Shown here: positions 27,801 through 37,679 of the stretch, one piece after another
Layout of the letters: each line of letters starts with the position of its first letter
How positions within the stretch are numbered: position 1 is the first letter of the stretch
Origin: Antedon mediterranea
Taxonomy: Eukaryota > Echinodermata > Crinoidea > Comatulida > Antedonidae
NCBI RefSeq assembly: GCF_964355755.1
Contig: NC_092671.1
Location: 39,325,304-39,389,303, forward strand
DNA: 64,000 nt
Reading direction: 5' to 3'
The notes under the pieces: generated by a model
Told to the model about the DNA's origin: nothing
Seen by the model: only the letters and a program-made list of their open reading frames with translations
Databases searched by the model: none
Position numbers and translations under genes: made by a program

Positions 27801-30800
27801 ATTCAACTCTGATGGAGATGACAGTGTCGTAGAAGAACTTCTTGAAAGAACCTGTACTGGTTCAAAAGTCTCACTATCTGCATAATCTGGTAGAGGTTCT
27901 AATGGTAGAAAGGTCTCCTCTGCATCTAAATAATCAAAGGTATTCCAGGAGTTTGTTTGCCTATTTTCGGATTTGTCAATGTTTCTGTTATATGTATAAA
28001 TATTTGGCCACGTTTTAGCAGGACTAATCAAATCTTGCAAACCAAAGTCATTCACATCATCCAAAGTCGACCTTACAATAATCTCATCTTTACTGTTTTT
28101 ATTAAGCATATGTTTACCGAGGGAATTTCCATTTCTGTCAAAAAAAGATTCATACAGCTCGGTGAATGTTTGCTGTTGTGTTGATGCATCCATGCAGAAA
28201 GGTACTCTTAACACAGACTCCAGGCTAAAATCCTCGTAATTCATGTTAGGCATCGGCTCTATTGCACCCTTAATGTCAGAAATATCAGAATCAAAATCAA
28301 CTTCAATGTCGCTTTCTGCAATAATATCAGTATTTTCGTCAATTTTGGAATCAATTGGTGACTTAATAATATCTTCTTTAACGTTCACATTCGCGTTAAT
28401 ATCTGAATTGTCGTCATTGATAATGAAATGTTTGTTTTTGGACGTCAATATTGTTGGCGACTCACTGATCCCATCTGGTGCTTCCCTGTCATGTAACTCT
28501 AATGGAATGTTGCTATTCTGTAGATATACATTAGTGGTCAATACTGAAACGTTCCTACAATCTCTTTTCAGGTAAAATGGCAAAGTGGACGAAGACGGAG
28601 ATGGAGATGTACGTGTGTCCATCGGGGTAGATACTTCCCATTTTGTTTGTTTTGGTGTTGGCGCCGATTGTGTTTTCCGTGATAAAGCTACAAATGGAAA
28701 TGTGTTAAAACAAGTTGTATAAATGAAACTTTATTGTTTAATGGATGGATCAAATTTAAAAAATGATGAAATAAATCAAGGCACCTTCCCCAATAATATT
28801 TGAAATTAATCTGATGGAGAAAAAAAGTTCATTTTGGATAAAAGCAAGTAAACTATAAAATGTCTAGAAAGAATTGAAATTTATGATTAGCAATAATAAT
28901 ATAAACCAACAAAAAATGAACTATTACTACTAACTACAACTAATAGCAAATTAAAAAATATAAGAAAACAAGAACACAGTCTCATCATGGCTACTGTACA
29001 CATTTCAACACAATTATTTACTGTATGAAAAAACATCTAAACATCAACATAAATTTACACAAATTATACATTTGGTTAAAAATCACAAAATATACGGTAT
29101 TTCTTTACATGTTGTCCTTTTGCTAATGCATAAATTTTGAATTAGATAGAAAATAAAAAATGTGGGAATTGCAGCATTAAAATACATACTGATGTCAGTT
29201 TTCAAATGCCATAAATGATTATTTTCCAAAACAGATGAGAAATAAAATAGTATACTTTAATTTCATAAATTACGAGAAATAATACTTTCGTTCTGAAAAA
29301 TTATCTTCAAAACTAAAATGTGTTTTAAATAAAAGTTAGGCTTAATATCAATAAGAATATTTTGAACAATTGAAAAGTTACTCTATGGCATCTTGTAAAA
29401 ATTCTAAATAAAAAAAATGTTGATTATATCAAAATATAATCTTATTCTGTGGAACAAACTGAATCCAAAACTGCCTTGTAATACCAATCAGGAAAAAAAA
29501 AGATGACTATTAGAATATTTACAAGTGCTTATTAAACACGTGTTAATCTTAAAATTTAGATAATTAAACATTATAATGTCAGCCATGACTCTGGTATGGT
29601 TTAGCATGGTTATACTGGGTCTTTGGAATTCATTCACCCATCATATAATATTTCCAACCTCGGATCTTTATCTTGCTCATTATTAGATTAAAATTGTTGA
29701 TTTAATGTCATAAAATTGAGAAAAACAAGACAATCATAATTTTGAAGAATTATGTAAAACATTAAATAGAAAGTTGCTAATGAAATAAACCATGATCGTG
29801 GACTTTTTTTTTTCCTTGACATTTTTTACATCCTTTTCAAAGCTATTATCATTTCTTGGTAAACTGCATTTATGATTAAAATTTTTATCTGGTTTTGGAT
29901 ATCCATGAGTAAGTAGTTTCATTTATAATAATACTATTTGCCCTGCCAAAATAGTCTATTATATGTTGTACCATATGCATTAATTTTCTATTCTAAGCAC
30001 TCACAGCATTAGCATAAACCAACTGACGCTGATCAATATATGCTCACTATTACTGGCTGAATTGCTAATACACATGCAGGACTGAATCACACTATAAATC
30101 TAACTACTGTACGCTGTAAAAATAGCTGATCTTTGATAAACCTGGAAGGCATCTAACTTTAACTATTTGGAAAAGGTTGTTTATCAGCGATTTAACTACA
30201 TGCTCCGATATGCCTAGTAATTTAATAGAAGGCCCCAATATACCGTACTTAGTAATTTAACTACATGTCCTGATATGCCTAGAATTTAATGGACCAAGAT
30301 CAACATTGTCAGCTCTGAAGAGGCTCTCTGCTGACACTAAATACAAGGATGATTACCTACCAAAATAATGCTCCTTTTTTGAAAAATTATTCTTGTGTAT
30401 TAAACAGTAACCATGATAATTGTTGCTTTAATAAAAATTGGAATTTAAGTACACTCAGTTTGGAAATTGGTAAAATATTAAATAAATATTAAAGTTTATA
30501 ATTAATTATTAACTATTATTTTTAAACAATATTTTTTACACTACAGTAGGTTCAAAGGTCTAAATGGGATGTTGTGTAAATATTATTTAAAATATTTGTT
30601 CGTTGGGATGTGCTTCTGTCTGAACAAAAATGTATTGGTACATAAATATTTTTTACAAAAAAACGCAATTCGACTTTTTGACGTAACAGTTGTAATTATT
30701 GTTCTTTCTTCATTATATTATAATAATATCCTGAATTTATATAATGCATAATGTTGTGAAACCTCTTAACATTTTCTTTAGCAATATTGCTATTAATCAA

Positions 30801-33800
30801 ACTGATTTTTTAGTCGAGAAACATAGTTTTGTATTGTATTTTTTGCTACACAATATCAGAAATATGTAGCAATAACACTGGCGACATTATTCCTTGGATT
30901 ATGCTTTATTAAATTATATTCTACTTAATAATTTAACGTTGTTGTTAACATTTTCCGTCTTCCGACATTACGCTTTCCACAATTTGTTTCCATTTTTTTC
31001 TGTTTATGGCAGGATGGTTTGTTATTGTGTTAGTGTCTACATGTCCTTGTAAGTCTTTCTTTATTTGGTTCATCCAGTTATTTCTTGGTCTTCCTACGGG
31101 TCGTTTTACTTTCCTGATAGTTTCCTTCATTGTTTGTTTCTCAATAATTTAAGAAATAGAACTGTCTAAAGGTGTGGCGCGAAAAATGGATTGGTGTGTG
31201 TAGTAACAAACCAGTTACCACTTCAACTATCTTTTTAAAATTCCTAAACATTAATCATGCTATGACAACGGTACTTATGAATATACTGAATCCAATCTAG
31301 TGTAACCACTATACAAAGTAACACAGAAACTTGTGAACCTCAATGTATGTACTTACTTTAACTTAAAACTAAGTCAAGGGTATTGTAATCAAATTAATGA
31401 AAATTCTATTTAATGATTGGAGTTGTTTAAAACAATGCACAGATGTCTACAGTGTGAGGAAATGACTAGTATTAGTAAGCATTATTGTTTCAGTAATTGT
31501 ACTCACAATTTGTGTAAACAATCAAATTGTTTAAAACATTAAATCACCATAATCAAAATAAAACATTAAAGGCATTACATCACAAACAAAATTGTCCTTA
31601 TTAACAATTCCAGAGACCATGCTGCGATTGACAGTATCACTACCATATTTAGGTACATCACACTTTTTTTATTTTTTTTTTTCAAACTAGTTTGATAATG
31701 TGGACAGAGCTTTCAATGGTATTTATTAAAGTAATAATAGATGGCCAATAACATTTTAGACCTCATGTTTTTAAAAGTTAATTCTAAAACAACATTTGTA
31801 TTAAATTAAAGAAAGCCATTTTATTCAGTTTGAAAAATATAAGCATTTTCTATTAAAAATGGCAAGATTTTTAAACCATGTGAATAAATGAAGTACGGTT
31901 TTCACCCAAACAGTATTATTATTTTTACAGTTGATCACTTCTCTAGTGTTTTGCAATGACACGCTCGGTAGAAAAACGGCTTCATTTCTCAGTATCAGTC
32001 ATATTGCAGTTAGCTGATTGATTGGTAAAGGGAAATTGACATAACGAAGCAAAGAATTGCATTTAAAGTTGGAAATGAATTTATAAATGATGCTCTTCTA
32101 AAAAGGAAGATATTAAATTAAAAATGACATAATTAGCATATCAAATTAGTGTTTGTAAAATGTAAGTACTTTATCAGACCACATGTTCTTGATCAGTGTA
32201 TGCATGTATCTATAAAAGTTAAACATTGACATCTTTTCATTGTTGCATTTCTATGAACATGAATTTTATTAAAGTCAAATTTATCGACACAACAATAGAA
32301 AAATTGACTTTTGAATGGGATTTCTGATAGCATTAAGCCAAGTGAAATTATTTTACAGTTCATGAACAAACACATTTGAACTGATTTCTATTTTGGCAGG
32401 AAATGTGGTAAAAATCAATAACTGATGCTGGCTTTAATTTCATTACAACTGTTGAAAAATAAAAGAATTATTGAACAAAATATGGAGGATTATTATATTT
32501 TTCTGATGCATGTCTGTGTTTATAATAACATTTATACAGTTAAAATTGTAACATTTATTTGTATCAAAATTCTTGATATACTCACACATACGAACACAGC
32601 ACAGATACAATATAAATATATATACAAAAAGCCAAAAAGAAAAAGAAAGCAGACAAAATAGGAAATAATCTATTGGCTCATTATATCGAATGAATGTGCA
32701 AAATTAATTTCATGAACATAGCTGTTTAATAATAATTTTTACCTTGAAAATGATTATAACTTACTTGAATGTCCTTCTTCTAGGGTGTTAAGGTTATTCT
32801 GAAACTGGAAATCATCAAATGTTTTGCTCTTTTTATCTTCTGGGGTCTTAAGGGGTCGGGAGGCCGGCCTACGAATATGTCGTAGTTGAATAGGCAAGGA
32901 TTTAGGCCTAGAAATATGATTTGTTTTTCGTACTCGTCGTTGAACAATTCCGTTCTCCATTTCAGAAAAACTCTTCTTCTGCATCAACTCTGTCCAGTGT
33001 GTACCTATAATATCATTTGTTTCTTGAATATTAAAAAAGTTTTCATTTTTAGGACTTGGGGTGGCCTTTTTTTGTAAAATATCAGCAAAAGTTGTGACAG
33101 AATCATAGTTTTCTGTTCCAAACTTTTTCCAAGTTAACTTTATAGAAGAATTTGTCAACGGTGAATGTTTTGAAAGTGTAGTCAAGATAGTTTTTTCATT
33201 TGTTGCATTAGTTTGATGTTTATCTGGAGAAATGTTTGCTTTCCGTAAAGCAACTCTTTGGAGTTTAGGTGAGGTTCTGTTCAACATGTCAAGCATAGAT
33301 TCTCTAGGTTTATTACCGACGTCTGTGTCAATTGGTTCTTCTTGGGCGATCTTAAAAGCTTTGTACAGCGTTGAATAACTTTCTGGACTTTGAGAGACGG
33401 CAGACACCTTGACAGAATCAGATTCTGTTGTCTCTTGCATACTATCTGACATCAATTGTCTTTTTTCTTCAGAGTTCTTATCAAGAACGTCTTCATTTTT
33501 TGATATCTCCTTCTTACTTTCTTCAACACTCTCAACATCAGTATCTGGACAAGAGTTAAGTCCTGATAATCGACTTATAGGAGAATCATCTGGTTCTGTC
33601 TGCACTACTTCCACGGCATCAACAAAGTGTTCATTATTAAGACTATCAAGACTCATACTAGAGATGCCATGCTGCAGACATTCTAGTGGTTTTGTAAGAT
33701 CCAAGAGGTCATTGTTCATTTCCATATTCAATATTGGAGGAGATATAAATGTGTCAGTGTTACTGATTCCACTCAGAGGTGCCATGGTGGTTGATTCGTC

Positions 33801-33965
33801 CTCTGGGAAGGCGGCTTCTAGCAGTTGGGACAATGTTGCATTCTCATTATCCACCGATGATCCACTTGTGAGATCCATAGCAACTGGTGATGTCTTGTTG
33901 GTCATCAGCGATGACCACTGGAAAGGCCACACCAGACCTCCCTGTGGCATTGTGACTGCCAACAT
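15627..33965 (-). CDS. RUSC: RUSC1/RUSC2-type RUN and SH3 domain adaptor, 10 coding exons, 1642 aa
   Basis: Coding exons (minus strand): 33965-32765, 28687-27101, 23368-22865, 22472-22390, 20704-20530, 19865-19760, 18512-18466, 17575-16747, 16392-16177 and 15807-15627. Splice sites are GT/AG, phases agree and the total is 4929 nt. Residues 1-1097 are Ser/Thr/Asp-rich and look disordered. A RUN domain spans about residues 1098-1285, with TPVIGLLVLDHLCPAI, PYIRNYIIGRAKNS and LEVWLNHIRRHPG. A Ser/Gln-rich linker follows, then a C-terminal SH3 domain (about 1585-1638). The order RUN, linker, SH3 is that of RUSC proteins, and the length is close to human RUSC2 (1516). The family acts as vesicle-trafficking scaffolds that bind small GTPases and kinesin. 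The start is the first ATG after an acceptor at 33977, so the 5' UTR is spliced. Confidence 0.88.
15904..16020. mobile_element. Palindromic MITE family A, copy 5 (shortened right arm)
   Basis: Lies between the last two coding exons of RUSC. The left end is complete; part of the right arm (the TTTGTCAAACTAGTTTG segment) is deleted. Confidence 0.8.
16519..16663. mobile_element. Palindromic MITE family A, copy 6
   Basis: Ends are AAAGCTCTGTCCACACTATC and GATAGTGTAGACAGAGCTTA. It lies in a RUSC intron between exons 8 and 9. Confidence 0.85.
17425..22472 (-). CDS. RUSC: RUSC exons encoding the RUN domain
   Basis: The domain is split over five exons: 22472-22390 (GLVTAVSSAVDLILNHF), 20704-20530 (the conserved core with LDHLCPAI and the basic GRAKNSIWQVVE), 19865-19760 (RSLYELVCLIQEQ and FNAFIFGLL), 18512-18466 (CLEVWLNHIRRHP), and the start of 17575-16747 (FNDLMVAVQPLSLLPFKL). 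The hydrophobic blocks match RUN families that bind Rab/Rap GTPases. The 47-bp exon at 18512 is unusually small but is required by phase. Confidence 0.85.
18135..18424. mobile_element. MITE family C, complete copy
   Basis: Inverted ends TTAAAGGTGCATTGTCCCCC and CGACAATACATCTTTAAA. It lies in the RUSC intron 7/8 region and overlaps the end of the intron next to exon 7, about 40 bp from the small exon's donor. Related copies are at 21550-21656, 23556-23736 and the interrupted copy at 46937-48058. Confidence 0.7.
19045..19204. mobile_element. Palindromic MITE family A, copy 7
   Basis: Left terminus lost; the copy starts at AGTTTGACAAAAAAGGTGTG. The internal TATGCTTAAATATGGTAGTG segment is duplicated. 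Confidence 0.75.
20950..21366. repeat. Diverged direct duplication within a RUSC intron
   Basis: Segments 20950-21135 and 21182-21366 share blocks in the same order (GGTTCAAGGA, ATTTTGCCAGGTCAGCCTAA versus TTCCCAGGTCAGGTTAA, AAAATAGATTA). The copies are well diverged. No coding content was seen. Confidence 0.4.
21550..21656. mobile_element. MITE family C, right half
   Basis: Matches the right part of 18135-18424 (CTATTAAAACTACAAAAATA, then CATTTTTCATGTTTT and ACAATACATCTTTAA). The left end is unclear. Confidence 0.6.
22545..22704. mobile_element. Palindromic MITE family A, copy 8
   Basis: Ends are AAAGCTCTGTGTACACTATC and GATAGTATAAACAGAGCTTA. It sits about 70 bp upstream of the first RUN exon (acceptor at 22473). 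Confidence 0.85.
23556..23736. mobile_element. Small MITE with ends related to family C
   Basis: Perfect inverted ends TTAAAGATGCATTGA and TCAATGCATCTTTAA; the interior diverges from the other family C copies. It lies in the RUSC intron between exons 2 and 3. Confidence 0.6.
23868..24054. mobile_element. Palindromic MITE family A, copy 9, with central insertion
   Basis: The two arms are intact, but an extra 45-55 bp of AT-rich sequence (about 23942-23995) interrupts the centre. Confidence 0.8.
24596..24885. repeat. Degenerate 42-50-bp tandem repeat
   Basis: About six units of the form GTATTGGAGTGAGGTGCCTA CTTGTAAGCATGAGTACTTA GC. The two central units are nearly identical and the outer ones are diverged. 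It lies in a RUSC intron. Confidence 0.7.
30945..31130 (-). pseudogene. LINE fragment, C-terminal end of a non-LTR reverse transcriptase
   Basis: The 61-codon frame contains KVKRPVGRPRNNWMNQIKKD and NRKKWKQIVESVM. The GRPxxxW...L...A.(D/N)RxxWxxIV pattern is the familiar C-terminus of RTE/L1-like retrotransposon polyproteins. Nothing upstream on the same strand continues the polymerase, so it is a 5'-truncated relic in the large RUSC intron 1. Confidence 0.7.
31635..31713. mobile_element. Palindromic MITE family A, copy 10 (right half)
   Basis: Only the right arm remains (TATCACTACCATATTTAGGT to GATAATGTGGACAGAGCTTT), expanded by a T-rich run. Confidence 0.75.
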
Positions 33966-34056
33966 CTAAAACTCAACTGAAAGGTGAAAAAATCAATTTG
34001 TTAAAATAATCACCTTGTACAGTATGCCCAAATTAGTTTGAATGATACTTTATTCC

Positions 34057-34208
34057 TAAGCTCTGTCTACACTATCAAACTAGTTTAACAAAAAAAGTGC
34101 ATGATGTGCCCAAATATGGAAGTAATATGACATCATCATGTCCATATACTGTATGGGCACACATTTTTTTGTCAGATAAAGTTTGATAGGACTTGTAGAC
34201 AAAACTTA
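34057..34208. mobile_element. Palindromic MITE family A, copy 11
   Basis: Lies just upstream of the first coding exon of RUSC, in its probable 5' intron. The right end is degraded (GGACTTGTAGACAAAACTTA). Confidence 0.8.
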
Positions 34209-34704
34209 AATATAACAATACAGTCATATTTTCTACTCTTCTTCTTTCTTCTTGTTTCTAGTGCAATTTAGGAATGGTTTATAATGTAATTGATGTTATT
34301 AACAATATCATTAAATTCACTGCCAAAATTTGGTCAGTTGAATAATAAAAAAACCAAAAGCAACTAATTTATCTATGGAGCTATAAACTCCATGATTTAT
34401 CTTTTAAATAATTATACTAAAAATAATAATACTAAACAAGTAACTATTACTAATTTAATGCATTTAAATTTCATTCCCCTAATTTGTATGTCTTTCTATG
34501 TACAGATTCAAATTTGTATGTCAGCTGGTCTGACATTTTTATAATACTCATGCATTTTTTATACCTGTATGTTTTGCTATGCATTTTATTTGCAAAATAA
34601 AGTTTTAGATACTAAAATAACAAAACACACAACAATGTTATGTGTACTGTAATAAAATAGAAAATGAATTATAATTGAACTTAAAAATGAAATACAAGTC
34701 TTAC

Positions 34705-34900
34705 CTAAATAATCATCATAAAGCATGTACAATGAAAACTACAGTATGTTGTGAAACCTGCACGATTACAAATACAGGTTTCATTGCTAATGCTTAAGTG
34801 GCCTGACTCAATTATCAAGGAAATCACATGACAACCAATAAGAACGCATATTACTTCCCATTATCATATTCTAATATCTGTCGCAGCTTTTCAGTGCAGA
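34705..34900 (-). promoter_or_regulatory. Putative RUSC 5' untranslated exon and proximal promoter
   Basis: A strong minus-strand donor (TTTAG/GTAAGACTTG, exon edge at 34705) could pair with the acceptor at 33977 that opens the first coding exon. ATTGGTT near 34835 (minus strand) resembles an inverted CCAAT box. The 5' boundary is a guess. A GC-richer stretch at 35270-35480 is an alternative promoter position. Confidence 0.3.
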
Positions 34901-36480
34901 AATAGTGAATTTATGCACATATTACATTCTGTTATGAATATTCATTGCAGAGATTTAGCTTTTTATAGCAGACATTTATCAACTTGTAAATTCAATTTTA
35001 CATGGCGCAAAAATGTCTTTACGCAATTTTAATAAATATACAATAAATATGTTTTATCATTAAAAAATACCATGCATCATTGCAAATTCCATAACATCAT
35101 AATCATTTTATTCGACTATAGTCTATACACATGCATGATCATGGACCATCATGGTATTACCTGCCAGGTATGTAAAATGATACTGAATGTAGGTCTAGCC
35201 TAGTTTTTTAGTAGGCTTTGTATATGACCAGAGCCTAGAGGCCTAGCTAGGCTAACTAAAATAGAGGCCGAGGAAAGGGAATAAGAGCCAAGCCTAGCAG
35301 CTCGATAGAGGGCAGCGCCCAGCCGGGGTAGGCCTACTTCCTTCAACCAAGTAGAACAGTCTTTCTACTATCCTAACAAGGGCCTAGGCCTAGCTATCGC
35401 TGACTCAGACTGTCTGTGGGGGGATGGGCTACGTAACTCAGCTGTACTTACTAGGCCTACCTAGTACGTAGTAGGGGCCTGGGCTGGCTTTATAGTATTT
35501 AATATATAAAAACAACTCACTATTATATGATTCAACATATTAAATGACAATAAAGCAGGAATAGGCCTACATTATAAGATACACATCATAAAGTGGGGTT
35601 TTTTGTGTGTGGCGGCGATGACTGTTTTTTTTTGTTTTGAAGTTGCATGTCTAGCGCCCTCTATGATGAAAATATATCTCTGATGATCTTGGATAACTTT
35701 TATAAAGAAATAAATTAATAAGTTTTAAAATACCACTAAAACAATCAAAGAACATTGAATACGCATTTTTTTCTCAAAATAGTGATTTATTTAAATAATT
35801 TATAATCACTGTGTTGTGGAAACATTCATTCTAATTTAATAAAAACATCTTTCACTGCAAATTAAATTTCATATGCAATAAAAATTCCCTATATTCAATC
35901 AAATATGACGAAATCACATAAATACAATATTATCTTTTAAATATTTTTATGACCTTTTTAGATTGCTTGGTGACCCATAAGAAACTTGCTGAATAAACAA
36001 TAATTGTTTAAACCTTGTTTAGGATTAGATATTAATTTTATTATACCTCTTCCACAAATAGAATATTGAAGATTAAACATTAAGTAATCATTTTTAATTG
36101 AATTATTAATTTGTAGAGTAAACAAAACAAAAAGAACATGTTAGCTGCATAAGTTAAAAAAAAGCACCCCAGAAGCAACCCTTGTCACGTCGTTTAATAC
36201 AACTGTGTGCATATTAGTAAAATGTATCCAATAGAATGACCGGAAACAGAAACCACTACAAATGACCGTTTGATTTATATCAATGTATTTATATTTATAT
36301 GCAGCATACACACAGCATAGAAACAATCCATATTACACCTAGATATCATCACACAATGACAATATGCCAATGTTTAATTTATTTCCTAATACAAATATCG
36401 GTGGTATATTATTACACACACAAATAGCAAACAGCAAAGTTGTACATTTTTATATGCTTCATAGTTTGTTTGCATGGTTA
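34901..36480. other. Intergenic, upstream of RUSC
   Basis: Contains a locally GC-richer segment (about 35200-35480) dense in AGGCCTA motifs that may include the RUSC promoter. The rest is AT-rich with no recognised gene. Confidence 0.35.
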
Positions 36481-37264
36481 GATTTTGATATGCCCAAATA
36501 TAGTAGTGATATGCCCAAATATGGTAGTAATATGACATCATCATGTCCATATATGGGCACATCACAATTTTTTTCATAGTGTAGGCACAGTTTATATTCA
36601 GGGTGTACTAACATTTTAAGGTACCATGTTTACATAGTACATATATTGTAATAGCTTTGAAATAATTTACTTAAATCTCTGTCTACAAAAAAAGTGTGAT
36701 GTGCCTAAATATGGTAGTGATATGACATCATCATGTCCATATATGGGCACATCACAATTTTTTCATAGTGTAGGCACAGTTTATATTCAGGGTGTACTAA
36801 CATTTTAAGGTACCATGTTTACATAGTACATATATTGTAATAGCTTTGAAATAATTTACTTAAATCTCTGTCTACAAAAAAAGTGTGATGTGCCTAAATA
36901 TGGTAGTGATATGACATCATCATGTCCATATATGGGCACATCACAATTTTTTCATAGTGTAGGCACAGTTTATATTCAGGGTGTACTAACATTTTAAGGT
37001 ACCATGTTTACATAGTACATATATTGTAATAGCTTTGAAATAATTTACCTAAATCTCTGTCTACAAAAAAAGTGTGATGTGCCTAAATATGGTAGTGATA
37101 TGACATCATCATGTCCATATATTGGCACATCACATTTTGTTGTCACATCACATTTTGTTGTCACCTAAAGTTTGATAGTGTTGACAGAGCTTTATATTCA
37201 GAGTGTACTAACATTTTAAGGTACTTTATATAGTATATTTTAGCTTTGAAATAATTTACTTAAG
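36481..37264. repeat. 189-bp tandem repeat made of MITE family A plus host flank
   Basis: The unit consists of a MITE core (AAATCTCTGTCTACAAAAAA through CATCACAATTTTTTCATAGTG), then a unique flank TTTATATTCAGGGTGTACTA and ATTTTAAGGTACC, then ATAGCTTTGAAATAATTTAC. Starts fall at 36671, 36860 and 37049, with a partial unit before and a diverged one after. Units are almost identical, implying recent tandem duplication. The last MITE (to about 37195) retains a fuller right end. Confidence 0.9.
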
Positions 37265-37374
37265 AATGTAACAACAATTCAAAGAGGTTACTCTAATAAT
37301 TTAACGGTTGCTTACTTACACACATTGTATGAAAGTACTTTGATAATATACGGTTGGAATACTAATCTATTACT

Positions 37375-37522
37375 TAAGCTCTGTCTACATTATCAAACTT
37401 TACGTGATGTGCCCATATGGATATGATGATGTCATATCACTACCATATTTAAGCATATCACTACCATATTTGGGCAAATCACAATTGTTGTCAAACTAGT
37501 TTGATAGTGTAGACAGAGCTTT
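37375..37522. mobile_element. Palindromic MITE family A, copy 13
   Basis: Ends are TAAGCTCTGTCTACATTATC and GATAGTGTAGACAGAGCTTT. It is intergenic, 160 bp downstream of the carrier gene's stop. Confidence 0.85.
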
Positions 37523-37667
37523 ACATTCTGTTTTAACGCTGGATGAGTATTAAGCAGACTACCACATTAGTATCTATATTGCTATTTTTAAAATGGTTGT
37601 TTTACTAAAAGACTTTTTTCCTATAACAGTATAAAGGCAACATATTTCAGATTTTAGAATTCTATGG

Positions 37668-37673
37668 TTTATT
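37668..37673 (-). terminator. Possible polyadenylation signal AATAAA next to the SLC25A12 stop
   Basis: Reading the minus strand, AATAAA begins six bases after the TAG. If used, the 3' UTR would be only about 20-30 bases, so a more distal signal is likelier. Confidence 0.25.
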
Positions 37674-37679
37674 TTTTGG

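Noticed and set aside
27553-28575. Plus-strand frames over the RUSC second coding exon
   Set aside because: Antisense shadows; the minus-strand frame is longer and splices in phase.
27060-28622. The 520-codon frame as a separate single-exon gene
   Set aside because: Its frame extends upstream without stop to an acceptor at 28688 and splices in phase into both neighbouring RUSC exons, so it is an internal exon.
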